Source of the DNA: Streptomyces sp. NBC_01689
GTDB lineage: Bacteria > Actinomycetota > Actinomycetes > Streptomycetales > Streptomycetaceae
Direction: 5' to 3'
DNA length: 64,000 nt
NCBI RefSeq assembly: GCF_036250675.1
Contig: NZ_CP109592.1
Coordinates: 2,666,001 to 2,730,000 of the forward strand
Part shown: piece by piece, positions 44,094 through 52,811 of the stretch
How positions within the stretch are numbered: position 1 is the stretch's first letter
Layout: the number at the start of each line of letters is the position of its first letter
Translations under genes and position numbers: made by a program
Notes under the pieces: model-generated
Databases searched by the model: none
Seen by the model: the letters and a program-made list of their open reading frames with translations, nothing else
What the model was told of the DNA's origin: nothing

Positions 44094-44934
44094 TCCCGAT
44101 ACACAGGCCGGCTGGGTGCCGGAGGCCGACGAGGCGGACGACGAGGAGGAGATGCCCCTCTCTCTCCGCCTCTCGATAGCGGACACCCTCACCCTCGGCA
44201 ACGCCACGTGCGGCTTCATGGCGGTGTACTTCACCACCACCGGCATCCTGATCCCGCACCTCACCGGCAGCCAGGAGTCGGGCATGGCGCGGCACAGCGC
44301 CGCCACGGCCGTCATCCTGATGCTCTGCGCCGCGGTCTTCGACCTGTTCGACGGCCTGGTGGCGAGGAAACTGCGCTCCTCCCCCATGGGCGCGGAACTC
44401 GACAACCTGTCGGACCTGATCAGCTTCGGCCTCGCTCCGGCCTACTTCGTGCTGGTCTACGGCATGGTCGCGGACGACGCGCACCAGAGAGTGGCCGCGG
44501 TCGGCGCGATCGTGGTGCTGCTGGCGGTCGTACTGCGACTGGCGCGCTTCTCCTGCGTGACGGTCAAGGACGGCACGTTCCAGGGCATGCCGTCGCCGTT
44601 CGGCGCGCTGACGGTGGTCTCGATCGTGCTGCTGGAGCTCCCCTTCGTCGCCACGCTCATGGCGATCATCGGGACCGCGTGGCTCATGGTGAGCCGGGTC
44701 GAGTACCCGAAGCCGCGGGGCCGCCTCGCGGTGGCGATGCTCTCCTGGATCGTCCTGAGCATGGGCATGCTGGCGGCCTGGGCCTTCGACGCTCCGGGCG
44801 GACAGCTGCTCCTGCAGACCGGGTGCGCGCTGCAGCTGGTCCTCGGCGCGGTGATCCCCCTCTTCGCCACGGCCCGCAGGGTGAACAACTTCCGCGACAA
44901 CCGTCGCGAGGCGCGGGCGGCACAGCTCCCGTAA
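44080..44934 (+). CDS. pssA: CDP-diacylglycerol-serine O-phosphatidyltransferase
   Basis: An integral membrane protein of 284 residues with the CDP-alcohol phosphotransferase signature DG..AR........G...D...D, seen as DLFDGLVARKLRSSPMGAELDNLSD split over about 88-112. About seven hydrophobic helices are present (ILMLCAAVF, AVGAIVVLLAVVL, LSWIVLSMGMLAAW). It makes phosphatidylserine from CDP-diacylglycerol and serine for the neighbouring Psd. I chose the TTG at 44080 because it gives the best spacing to GGGGTGA; a GTG at 44086 is an alternative. The 14-base overlap with psd implies translational coupling. Confidence 0.95.
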   Translation: MTVIDPDTQAGWVPEADEADDEEEMPLSLRLSIADTLTLGNATCGFMAVYFTTTGILIPHLTGSQESGMARHSAATAVILMLCAAVFDLFDGLVARKLRSSPMGAELDNLSDLISFGLAPAYFVLVYGMVADDAHQRVAAVGAIVVLLAVVLRLARFSCVTVKDGTFQGMPSPFGALTVVSIVLLELPFVATLMAIIGTAWLMVSRVEYPKPRGRLAVAMLSWIVLSMGMLAAWAFDAPGGQLLLQTGCALQLVLGAVIPLFATARRVNNFRDNRREARAAQLP

Positions 44935-44959
44935 CACCCCGCCGGACCCCGTACGCCCC

Positions 44960-44995
44960 CGAAGGGCCCCGAACCGACCGGTTCGGGGCCCTTCG
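44960..44995. terminator. bidirectional terminator between pssA and the liv operon
   Basis: A perfect 16-bp stem (CGAAGGGCCCCGAACC and its complement) with a 4-base loop lies between the convergent pssA (ends 44934) and the liv substrate-binding gene (ends 45032). Confidence 0.9.
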
Positions 44996-45031
44996 TCGCG
45001 GGCGGACGCCCTCGGTGGCGGGCGCGGGCCG

Positions 45032-46306
45032 TCAGCCGCCCGGGGTGTAGCCCTCGGCCACCGCGGAGGCGGCGGCCGGCCGGACGACCTTCATCCCGCC
45101 CACGGCGTTCTTGTCGGGCTGCAGGATGACGCTCTCCTTCGAGGAGGGGGCCTCCGGGTCGGTGAAGTCCTGGGTGATCCCGAAGCCCGGGTCGAACGCG
45201 TTGATCGTCAGCAGCGCCTTGTCGACGCCCTCCCGGGTGAGGTCCTTCCCGGCGCAGGCCTTCTTGAGGGCCTCGCCGAACGCGAGGGCGGCGGTCCAGC
45301 CGGCCACCACACCGTTGTCCAGGGAGTCCTTCGGGTAGGCGGCCTTGTAGTCCGCGACCAGCTTCTTGGCCTGCGGGGTGTCCGCGCCGATGGGCAGCGA
45401 GGGCGAGGCGACCCAGTAGTTCTTCATCAGGGCGGGGCCCGCCTGGGTGGCGAGCAGCTGCGGCGCGAAGGCCGAGTTGTTCCCGATGATCGGCACGTCG
45501 AACCTGCCCGCAGCCGCGACCCCGACGAGCGAGGCGGCCTGGCGCGGGCCCGCGCTGATCACGATCGCCTTCACCCCGGCCTGCTTCAGCGCGGCGACCT
45601 GGCCGGTCATGTCGTTGTCGGTCGGTTTGATCTTCTGCTCGACGACGGTGAGCCCGGACTTCTCGGCCATGTACTTCGAACCGGCCAGGGCGTTCTCGCC
45701 GTAGTCGCCCTCGAAGTACACGTGGCCGACCTTGTCGCCCTTCTTCAGGCCCTTCTCCTTCATCAGGAAGTCGAGGGCGTTGATCGTCTCGATGTCGTAC
45801 GTGGAGCCGATGACCCGGATGTACGGGCTGCCGAGCAGGTTGGCCGACCAGGCCTGGGGCAGCACCAGGCCCTTGTCCCGGCCGTCCACGCGCTGCTTGA
45901 CGGCGGCCACGAACGGCGAGCCGATGAACTGGGTGAACCCGAGCACCTTGGGCTCCAGCTCGGTGTATCCGGAGACCGCCTTCTGCGGGTCGTAGCCGTG
46001 GTCGCGGACGGTGAGCGCCAGCCGGTAGCCGCACACACCGCCGGCCGCGTTGGTCTGCTTCACATAGAGCTGCTGGGCCTGCGTGACACTCTTGCCGAGG
46101 GTCGCGTAGACGCCCGTCATGTCGGTGAGCACGCCGAGCGTGACGGTCTTCCCGGAGACGCCCTCACCGGTCTTGACGCCACCCGCCGCCTCCTTGTCGT
46201 CCTTGGCCTTGGAACTGCATCCGGCCAGGACGAGCAGGACCGCGAGCGCGCCCGCGACCGCCTTCGCCGCGGGTGCCCCCGGCCTCCGTGCCATGCGCAT
46301 GGTCAT
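45032..46306 (-). CDS. livK: branched-chain-amino-acid-type ABC transporter, substrate-binding lipoprotein
   Basis: A lipoprotein of 424 residues. The signal peptide ends in the lipobox VLAGC, so Cys29 becomes the lipidated residue. The mature protein has the periplasmic-binding fold of the LivJ/LivK group: VTLGVLTDMTGVYATLGKS, AGGVCGYRLALTVRDHGYDP, PQAWSANLLGSPYIRVIGS and VEQKIKPTDNDMTGQVAALKQAG. The ligand may be a branched-chain amino acid, an amide or urea; it cannot be fixed from sequence. The start ATG at 46306 overlaps the stop of the permease (ATGA); other in-frame ATGs are at 46300 and 46294. It is the last gene of the liv-like operon. Confidence 0.92.
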   Translation of the reverse strand: MTMRMARRPGAPAAKAVAGALAVLLVLAGCSSKAKDDKEAAGGVKTGEGVSGKTVTLGVLTDMTGVYATLGKSVTQAQQLYVKQTNAAGGVCGYRLALTVRDHGYDPQKAVSGYTELEPKVLGFTQFIGSPFVAAVKQRVDGRDKGLVLPQAWSANLLGSPYIRVIGSTYDIETINALDFLMKEKGLKKGDKVGHVYFEGDYGENALAGSKYMAEKSGLTVVEQKIKPTDNDMTGQVAALKQAGVKAIVISAGPRQAASLVGVAAAGRFDVPIIGNNSAFAPQLLATQAGPALMKNYWVASPSLPIGADTPQAKKLVADYKAAYPKDSLDNGVVAGWTAALAFGEALKKACAGKDLTREGVDKALLTINAFDPGFGITQDFTDPEAPSSKESVILQPDKNAVGGMKVVRPAAASAVAEGYTPGG

Positions 46307-47424
46307 CTTTCCTCCCCTGGGTTGGGCCTGCCGCGACGCCGGGCGGCCACGCTGACCAGACCGCCGGGCAGGAAGAGCACCGCCGCCACGACGGCGGCGC
46401 CGTACAGGTACCGGGCCGCCTCGCCCGGCGCGATTCCGCCGGTGCCCGGGTCCGAGACCAGGGGCAGGGCGTCGCTGTAGTGGGTCAGCAGCTGGGGCAG
46501 CAGGGAGACGAAGGCCGCCCCGACCACCGCCCCGGCGACCGAGCCGAGACCACCGATGACGATCATGGCGAGGTAGTCGAGCGAGAGCGTGATCCCGAAG
46601 TAGTCGGGCACCGTGCGCTGGAAGACCAGCGCGAGCAGCACCCCGGCCAGCCCCGCGTACATCGAGGACAGGACGAAGACCCCGGCGCGGTACCGGGCGA
46701 CCGGGACTCCGATCACCCCCGCCGCGATCCGGTGGTCACGGATCGCGTTCAGGGCCCGGCCCGGGCGGCCGCGCAGCACCCCGCGGGCGAACAGCGCGCC
46801 CACGAGGAGCAGCAGGAGTCCCACGTACCAGAGCTTCTCGGCGGAGCCGAAGGGTACGGCGGCGACGACGGTCTCGCGGTCGTCGAAGGTCAGCCCGAAC
46901 AGGCTCAGCGGCGGTACGTCGCGGCCGTTGAAGCCGCCCGTGAGATCACCCGCGTTGAACAGCACGTGCTGACCGATGAAGATCAGCGCGAGGGTCGCGA
47001 TGCCCAGATAGGCGCCGCGCAGCCGGCCGGCGATGGGGCTGAAGAGGCCTCCCGCGAGACCGGCGACCGCGACCGCGAGCACGGCGGCCAGCCAGGTCGG
47101 CAGCCCCAGACCGGTCAGTCCGTCGCTCCCGTCGGCGGCGAACACGCAGTAGCCGTAGGCGCCCACCGCGAGGAAGAACGCGTGGCCCATGGAGAGCTGC
47201 CCGGTCGCGCCGGTCAGCAGGTTGATACCGATCGCGCCGATCGCCGCCGCCATCGTGAACAGGCCCGCCTGGAGCCAGAAGCGTTCGAGGTAGAAGGGCA
47301 GACCCAGCAGCAGGACGGCGCATCCGGCGAGGACGTACACCCGGCCGTGCGGGAGCCGGAGGGTGCGGCGGCGCGCGGGCCGGGGCTCGTCGGCCGTCTC
47401 TTCGCGGGCGAGGACCTCAGACAC
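46303..47424 (-). CDS. livM: ABC permease of the LivM type
   Basis: An inner-membrane permease of 373 residues with about ten hydrophobic segments: VYVLAGCAVLLLGLPFYLERF, LFTMAAAIGAIGINLLTGATGQLSMGHAFFLAVGAYGYC (family signature) and LDYLAMIVIGGLGSVAGAVVGAAFVSLLP (the LivM end motif). It pairs with LivH to form the channel. The GTG start at 47424 overlaps the end of livH by 8 bases; its own stop overlaps the substrate-binding gene. Confidence 0.93.
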   Translation of the reverse strand: MSEVLAREETADEPRPARRRTLRLPHGRVYVLAGCAVLLLGLPFYLERFWLQAGLFTMAAAIGAIGINLLTGATGQLSMGHAFFLAVGAYGYCVFAADGSDGLTGLGLPTWLAAVLAVAVAGLAGGLFSPIAGRLRGAYLGIATLALIFIGQHVLFNAGDLTGGFNGRDVPPLSLFGLTFDDRETVVAAVPFGSAEKLWYVGLLLLLVGALFARGVLRGRPGRALNAIRDHRIAAGVIGVPVARYRAGVFVLSSMYAGLAGVLLALVFQRTVPDYFGITLSLDYLAMIVIGGLGSVAGAVVGAAFVSLLPQLLTHYSDALPLVSDPGTGGIAPGEAARYLYGAAVVAAVLFLPGGLVSVAARRRGRPNPGEER

Positions 47425-48307
47425 GGGCGAGCTCCTTCGTACCGAACAGCCCGGCGGGCCGGATGAGCAGGATCGCGACCATCACCACATAGGGCGCGAG
47501 GTCTCCGAGACCGCGCCCGAGGAAGCTGAGATCGCTCTGGTAGCCGGTGGCGAGGGACTCGGTGACGCCGACGAGCAGGCCGCCCACGAGCGCGCCCGTC
47601 GTCGAGTCGAGGCCGCCGAGGATCGCCGCGGGGAACGCCTTGAGCGCGGCGAGGGAGGTGGCACGTTCCAGTCCGGGCGTCGGGAAGACGGTGAGGAACA
47701 GCGCCGCGACCGCGGCCAGTCCCCCGGCGACCGCCCAGGCGCCGAGCGACACCCGGCGCAGCCGCACGCCCATCAGGGCCGCGGTCTCGGGGCTCTCGGC
47801 GGCCGCGCGCATCGCCACGCCCCAGGACGTGTAGCGGAAGGCCAGCAGGAACGCCGTGATGAGCAGGGTCGCGGCGGCGAACGCGGCGATCCGGGTGTGC
47901 GCGAGGGAGACCGGCCCGACGGTGAGCACGGCGTCCCCCCACGGGTCGCCGGGGCTCAGGACGTTCGTGCCGATGCGGCGGGTCAGTTCCGTGGTGAGCA
48001 GGATGTCGACGCCGATGGTGACGATGGCGAGGACACTGTGGTCGGTGCCCCGGTAGCGGCGCATCACCAGGAACTCGACGGCGGCGCCGACCAGCGCGGC
48101 GCCGGCGATGCCGACGAGCAGCGCGGGCCAGAAGCCGATGTCGTCGTGGAGGGACGCGGTGATGTAGCCGCCGGCGAGGAGCAGTGAGGCATGGGCGAAG
48201 TTGACGACCTCGGTGGCCCGGAAGATCACGACGAAGCCGAGGGCGATCAGGGCGTAGACGGAGCCCAGCGAGACTCCGTTGAGGAGGAGCTCGGCGAACG
48301 TGCTCAT
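47417..48307 (-). CDS. livH: ABC permease of the LivH type
   Basis: A permease of 296 residues. It starts STFAELLLNGVSLGSVYALIALGFVVIFRATEVVNFAHASLLLAGGY, the LivH N-terminal signature, and ends AAILGGLDSTTGALVGGLLVGVTESLATGYQ and APYVVMVAILLIRPAGLFG. The ATG at 48307 overlaps the stop of livG (ATGA) and gives the expected family length; a longer frame upstream is Arg-rich and not credible. Confidence 0.94.
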   Translation of the reverse strand: MSTFAELLLNGVSLGSVYALIALGFVVIFRATEVVNFAHASLLLAGGYITASLHDDIGFWPALLVGIAGAALVGAAVEFLVMRRYRGTDHSVLAIVTIGVDILLTTELTRRIGTNVLSPGDPWGDAVLTVGPVSLAHTRIAAFAAATLLITAFLLAFRYTSWGVAMRAAAESPETAALMGVRLRRVSLGAWAVAGGLAAVAALFLTVFPTPGLERATSLAALKAFPAAILGGLDSTTGALVGGLLVGVTESLATGYQSDLSFLGRGLGDLAPYVVMVAILLIRPAGLFGTKELARV

Positions 48308-49164
48308 CGGTCGGTCTCCTCTGCGTCGGGGCGTTCGCCCAGGTAGGCACGGACGACCGCGGGGTCGTTCTGTACGTCGGCGGGGGCGCCCTCGGCGATC
48401 CGGCGCCCGAAGTCGAGTACGGTCACCGTGTCGGCGAGCCGCATCACCACCCCCATGTCGTGTTCCACCAGCACGATCGAGATGCCGAGGCTGTCGCGGA
48501 CGCCCGCGACGACCTCGGCGGTACGGCGCCGTTCGTCGGCGGTCATGCCCGCGACGGGTTCGTCCAGGAGCAGGAGCCGGGGCTCCATGCACAGGGCGCG
48601 GGCGAGTTCGGCGAGTTTCTGCTGCCCGTACGGCAACGAGCCCGCGGGGCGGGACAGTTGCCGCTCCAGACCGACGAACGCGGCGATCTCCCGGACGCGT
48701 TCACGGTGCCGGCGCTCCTCGCGGACGGCGGACGGCAGCCGCAGCCCCGCGGCGAGGAATCCGGCACGGGTCAGCCGGTGCCGGCCGAGGAGCAGGCTGT
48801 CCTCGACCGTGACGTGGGGCGGCAGGGCGAGGTTCTGGAAGATCCGGGCGACACCGAGGGCCGCGATGCGGTGCGGTGGCAGACCGGTCAGTTCGTGCCC
48901 GCCGAAGCGGACGCTTCCCGAGGACGGCCGGTAGACACCGGACAGGACGTTGAAACAGGTGGACTTTCCGGCGCCGTTGGGGCCGATGAGAGCGTGCACG
49001 GTGCCGGGGCGCACGGTGAGACTCACCGCGTCCAGCGCGGTCAGTCCGGCGAACCGGACCGTCAACTCCCGGACGCTGAGCGGGGGGACGGCCGGACTCT
49101 CACCAAGTCCGCCGGTCTCCGGGACGGTCGGTACGGCTTCGGGTCTCTCCACGGCGGCGCTCAT
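48304..49164 (-). CDS. livG: ABC transporter ATP-binding protein, LivG type
   Basis: An ATPase of 286 residues. Walker A is GPNGAGKST (about 56-64), the signature LPYGQQKLAELARALCMEP is a LivG-type variant of LSGGQ, and Walker B is LLLLDEPVAGM. The switch His is in IVLVEHDMGVVM. The ATG at 49164 overlaps the stop of livF. It energises the LivHM permease together with LivF. Confidence 0.95.
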   Translation of the reverse strand: MSAAVERPEAVPTVPETGGLGESPAVPPLSVRELTVRFAGLTALDAVSLTVRPGTVHALIGPNGAGKSTCFNVLSGVYRPSSGSVRFGGHELTGLPPHRIAALGVARIFQNLALPPHVTVEDSLLLGRHRLTRAGFLAAGLRLPSAVREERRHRERVREIAAFVGLERQLSRPAGSLPYGQQKLAELARALCMEPRLLLLDEPVAGMTADERRRTAEVVAGVRDSLGISIVLVEHDMGVVMRLADTVTVLDFGRRIAEGAPADVQNDPAVVRAYLGERPDAEETDR

Positions 49165-49967
49165 CCCTTCCAGCGCGGCAGGGCCGGCAGCGCGCCGCGC
49201 GCGCGTGACGCGTCGGCCGCGGCGTCCTCGTCCACCACACCGAGGTAGCGGCGGCGCACCTCGTCGGAGGCGGCCAGCTCGGCGGCGGGACCGGAGAGCG
49301 TCACCTCCCCCACCTCCAGGACGTAGGCGTGGGTGGCGAGCCGCAGGGCGAGGGCCGCGTTCTGCTCGACGAGGAGGACGGAGGTCCCCTGCTCGTTGAT
49401 CTCCCGCACGGTCTCGGCGATCCGGGCGGCCATCAGCGGGGCGAGTCCCAGCGAGGGCTCGTCGAGGAGCAGCACCCTCGGGGCGCCCATGAGCGCCCGG
49501 CCGACCGCGAGCATCTGCTGCTCGCCGCCGGACAGCAGTCCGGCGCGCTGCTGGGCGCGCTCGGCCAGCACGGGGAACAGGTCGTGCACGCGACGCAGCG
49601 CCCGGGCCCGGTCGGCCCGGCCGCCGGTGGCACCGAGCGCTCCGGCCCGTAGGTTGTCGGCGACCGTCATCCGGGCGAACACCCTTCTGCCTTCCGGCAC
49701 TTGGGACACTCCTGCGGCGACCACCCGGTCCGGCGGCAGCCGGTCGAGGGGACGCCCGCCCAGGCTGACGGAGCCCGCGGTCACCGCTCCCGCGTGGAAG
49801 GAGAGCGTGCGGGACACCGCGCGCAGCAGCGTCGACTTGCCCGCGCCGTTGCCGCCCAGGACCGTGACCACGGCGCCCTCCGGAACGTCCAGCGACACCT
49901 GGCGCAGCGCGCGCACGGGTCCGTATCCGACCGACAGGTTCCGTACGAGGAGAGCGGAACCGCCCAT
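49161..49967 (-). CDS. livF: ABC transporter ATP-binding protein, LivF type
   Basis: An ATPase of 268 residues. Walker A is GGNGAGKST (about 39-47), the signature LLSGGEQQMLAVGRALM and Walker B LLLDEPSLGLAPLM are LivF-typical, followed by VLLVEQNAALALRLA. It is the first gene of the operon livF-G-H-M-K, in which every junction overlaps. The start at 49967 has GGGAGG about 4 bases upstream; an in-frame extension beyond is not family-like. A perfect 20-bp palindrome and the PucR gene lie upstream, divergent. Confidence 0.95.
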   Translation of the reverse strand: MGGSALLVRNLSVGYGPVRALRQVSLDVPEGAVVTVLGGNGAGKSTLLRAVSRTLSFHAGAVTAGSVSLGGRPLDRLPPDRVVAAGVSQVPEGRRVFARMTVADNLRAGALGATGGRADRARALRRVHDLFPVLAERAQQRAGLLSGGEQQMLAVGRALMGAPRVLLLDEPSLGLAPLMAARIAETVREINEQGTSVLLVEQNAALALRLATHAYVLEVGEVTLSGPAAELAASDEVRRRYLGVVDEDAAADASRARGALPALPRWKG

Positions 49968-50095
49968 GGCACCTCCCTTGTCCTTGCCCCGGTCGTCGTC
50001 CTTGCTCGGTGTGGCGCTCACCTCAGCACCGGCGGGGAGCGTCCGTCCACGGGAGACGGGCGAATCGCGGCGGGTGCCCAGAGGTCGTGGCCGCC

Positions 50096-50115
50096 CGTTG
50101 TGCGCGCGCACAACG
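50096..50115. promoter_or_regulatory. 20-bp perfect palindrome between livF and the PucR gene
   Basis: CGTTGTGCGCGCGCACAACG is a perfect dyad, 129 bases before livF and 52 before the regulator. Its place between divergent genes makes it the best operator candidate for the PucR-type regulator. Confidence 0.6.
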
Positions 50116-50166
50116 CTGCGTGTCAGGGGCCTGCGCGAGGCGGTGCGGGGATGGCATCCTCCGGCC

Positions 50167-51378
50167 ATGGGAGGGCGCAGACCGCGGACCGGTCATGACT
50201 GGAAGCTGCTTGCGGAGTCCTGCAAGGCTCTGCTGGAACGACTGCCCGAGCTCGTCGACCAGCACCTGCGACAGCTCGCCGAGCACTCGCCCGTCTACGC
50301 GCAGGTGCTGCCGCACGACCAGCAGTGGCGGGAGGCGGAGACCGCCATGCGCATCGGCATCGAGACGATCTCGGCGCCACGGGCCTCGCCGCGCCGCGAT
50401 CTGGAGCACGCCGAGCGGGCGGGGCGCCGCCGGGCCCAGCAGGGGCTGCCGCTGGAACTGCTCGTGCACTCCTACCGCTCCGCGGGCTACCTCGTCTGGG
50501 ACGCGCTCCTGGAGGGCCCGGTGGGCCGCGAGCCGGAGCGGCTGGCGGTGCTGATGCGTGCGGCGACGATGGTGTGGTCGGCGGTGGACGCGCAGACGGT
50601 CGCCGCCTCGGAGGCGTACCGGGCCACCGAGCGCGAGCTGCGCAGGCGTACCGACGAACAGCTGCAGGCGCTGCTGGACGCCCTGCTGGAGGGGCAGGAG
50701 GCCCCGGGACTCGCGGCGCGCGCCGCGGCCGGACTCGATCTGCCGGAACAGGGACCGTACGCCGTGGTGGTCCTGCGCCCGGAGCGCCGGGACCTGCGGG
50801 AGGCGGTCCCGCGGCCCGTGCAGGGCGGGGGGCTGCGCTTCATCTGGCGGATGCGGGCGGACTGCGAGATCGGCGTGGTGGCGCTGGACGCCGATCAGGA
50901 CCTGGGCCGTGTGGTGCGGCTGCTCTCGCGTCGCTGCTCGGGGCCGGGCGGCGTGAGTCCGGTGGTGTCCGGCCTCGGAGAACTGGGTCGCGCGCGGCGG
51001 CTGGCCGAGCTGGCGTTGCGCACCTGTACGCCGGACACGACGGAGGTCGTACGTCTCGACCAGCGGATGCCGACGGCGCTGGTGGTGAGCCAGCCGGAGC
51101 TGGCCGGGCGGCTGGTGACGGGCGTGTTCGGGGCGCTCCTGGAACTGGAGCCGGCCGACCGGGCGGTGCTGCTGGAGACCCTCGACGTGTGGCTCCTGTG
51201 CGAGGGCTCCGCCGGGCGGGCCGCGGGGCGTCTGTACTGCCACCGCAACACGGTCTTCAACCGTCTGCGCCGCCTGGAACAGCTGACGTCCCGCTCCCTG
51301 GCCCGCCCGCGGGACCTGATCGAGATGACACTGGCGCTGGACGCGTACCGGTTGTCGGGGGGCGGGGTGGTGGGGTGA
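50167..51378 (+). CDS. PucR-family transcriptional regulator
   Basis: A protein of 403 residues. The N-terminal part (about 1-160) is an all-helical RsbRD-like domain (LLAESCKALLERLPELVDQHL, GRRRAQQGLPLELLVHSYRSAGYLVWDALL). The middle (about 175-330) is a degenerate GGDEF-like fold of the PucR group. The C-terminal HTH (about 345-395) is AGRAAGRLYCHRNTVFNRLRRLEQLTSRSL. PucR-type proteins usually sense purines, amino acids or other small metabolites and activate neighbouring transport operons. The gene is divergent from the liv operon. The ATG at 50167 is the family start. Confidence 0.88.
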   Translation: MGGRRPRTGHDWKLLAESCKALLERLPELVDQHLRQLAEHSPVYAQVLPHDQQWREAETAMRIGIETISAPRASPRRDLEHAERAGRRRAQQGLPLELLVHSYRSAGYLVWDALLEGPVGREPERLAVLMRAATMVWSAVDAQTVAASEAYRATERELRRRTDEQLQALLDALLEGQEAPGLAARAAAGLDLPEQGPYAVVVLRPERRDLREAVPRPVQGGGLRFIWRMRADCEIGVVALDADQDLGRVVRLLSRRCSGPGGVSPVVSGLGELGRARRLAELALRTCTPDTTEVVRLDQRMPTALVVSQPELAGRLVTGVFGALLELEPADRAVLLETLDVWLLCEGSAGRAAGRLYCHRNTVFNRLRRLEQLTSRSLARPRDLIEMTLALDAYRLSGGGVVG

Positions 51379-51484
51379 GGGGTGCGGGGCCGGGCCCCGG
51401 TACATCCCCCGTCACCCGGGGAGACAGGGGGACCACCCCCCGTCCCCCGGATCAGCCCGGCGCACGCCGAAGCGTGGTCGTCGG

Positions 51485-52657
51485 TCAGACGAGGAAGTCG
51501 CGGCCGATGTTCTCCGCGACGCGTTCCAGGATCGGGCCCGCGTCCGCGATGCACCGCGCGATGTCGGGCTCGGCGTCGGTCAGCGGGTACACGCGGCGGA
51601 TGCCGGCCCGTCCGAGCGCCTCCGGGGCCAGGGCGAGCCGTCCGCAGACCGCGACGACCTCCTTGCCCGCCGCACGCGCGGCCGCCGCGACGCCCGCCGG
51701 GGCCTTGCCGTGCAGGGTCTGCTCGTCGAGCGAGCCCTCACCCGTGATCACGAGGTCCGCCCGGTCGAGGGCCCGGGCGAAGCCGAGGACGTCGAGCATG
51801 ACGTCGATACCGGGACGGAAGCGCGCCCCGACGACGAGCGCTCCGTATCCGATGCCGCCCGCCGCCCCGGCACCCGGCGCGACCGCGCACTCCGCGGCCC
51901 GCGCACCGATCGCCTTCTCCAGAACGGTGGTGAAGTGGCCCAGCGCGGCGTCCAGGACCGCGACGTCGTCGGGGCTCGCGCCCTTCTGGGGCCCGTAGAC
52001 CGCCGGGGCCCCCTTGGGACCCGTCAGCGGGTTGTCCACGTCGCTGGCGAGGACGAGGTCGACCTCGGGGAGCCGGGCGTCCAGTCCGCTCAGGTCCGCG
52101 GTCGCCACGTCACCGAGCGCCCCGCCGCCGGGCGCCACCGGCTCGCCGTCCGCGTCGAGGAAAAGGGCCCCGAGCGCGGCCAGCATCCCCGCGCCGCCGT
52201 CGGTCGTGGCGCTGCCGCCGACACCGAACACGATCGTTCGGGCCCCGGCGTCCAGCGCGGCGCGCAGCAGTTCCCCGGAGCCGTACGTGGAGGCGGTGAG
52301 CGGTGCGAAGGTCCCCGCGGGCAGCCGCTGCAGCCCGCTGGCCTCGGCCATCTCGACGACCGCGGTGTCGCCCCGCAGCGCGAAGGCGGCCGTGACCTCG
52401 TCCCCCAGGGGCCCCGAGACCCGTACCTCATGGCGCTCGAAGCCGGCCGCGACCGCCGCGTCGACGGTGCCGTCACCGCCGTCCGCCACGGGCAGCGACT
52501 CCACCACGGCGTCCGGCGCGGCCCGGCGCAGCCCGGCCGTCACCCGCTCCGCGACCTGGACGGCGGTCAGCGAGCCCTTGAACTTGTCCGCGGCGATCAG
52601 CACCCGCGGATCACGCCGGTCACCCGGGCGTGTCGTCTTCTCGGCAGAGTTCGCCAC
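51485..52657 (-). CDS. glycerate kinase (GlxK type)
   Basis: A protein of 390 residues. Family motifs are RVLIAADKFKGSLTAVQVAERV, LPVADGGDGTVDAAV, FGVGGSATTDGGAGMLAALGA, LASDVDNPL and LVITGEGSLDEQTLHGKAP. It phosphorylates D-glycerate with ATP, giving 2-phosphoglycerate in this group. The GTG at 52657 has AAGGGGAATGCAAG in front; longer in-frame starts are not family-like. It is monocistronic and convergent with the PucR gene. Confidence 0.94.
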   Translation of the reverse strand: MANSAEKTTRPGDRRDPRVLIAADKFKGSLTAVQVAERVTAGLRRAAPDAVVESLPVADGGDGTVDAAVAAGFERHEVRVSGPLGDEVTAAFALRGDTAVVEMAEASGLQRLPAGTFAPLTASTYGSGELLRAALDAGARTIVFGVGGSATTDGGAGMLAALGALFLDADGEPVAPGGGALGDVATADLSGLDARLPEVDLVLASDVDNPLTGPKGAPAVYGPQKGASPDDVAVLDAALGHFTTVLEKAIGARAAECAVAPGAGAAGGIGYGALVVGARFRPGIDVMLDVLGFARALDRADLVITGEGSLDEQTLHGKAPAGVAAAARAAGKEVVAVCGRLALAPEALGRAGIRRVYPLTDAEPDIARCIADAGPILERVAENIGRDFLV

Positions 52658-52811
52658 CTTGCATTCCCCTTGCTTTCCGGCCTCGCGCACGGCAAGGCAG
52701 TCGCGCCGCTGCGACCTTAACCGCAGGACGGCCCCGCCGTCATCGCCGTCACGCCCCGGCCGGCCCCCGGAACACCGCACGGCGGCGGCCGGAATCGGGT
52801 AGACCGGAACC

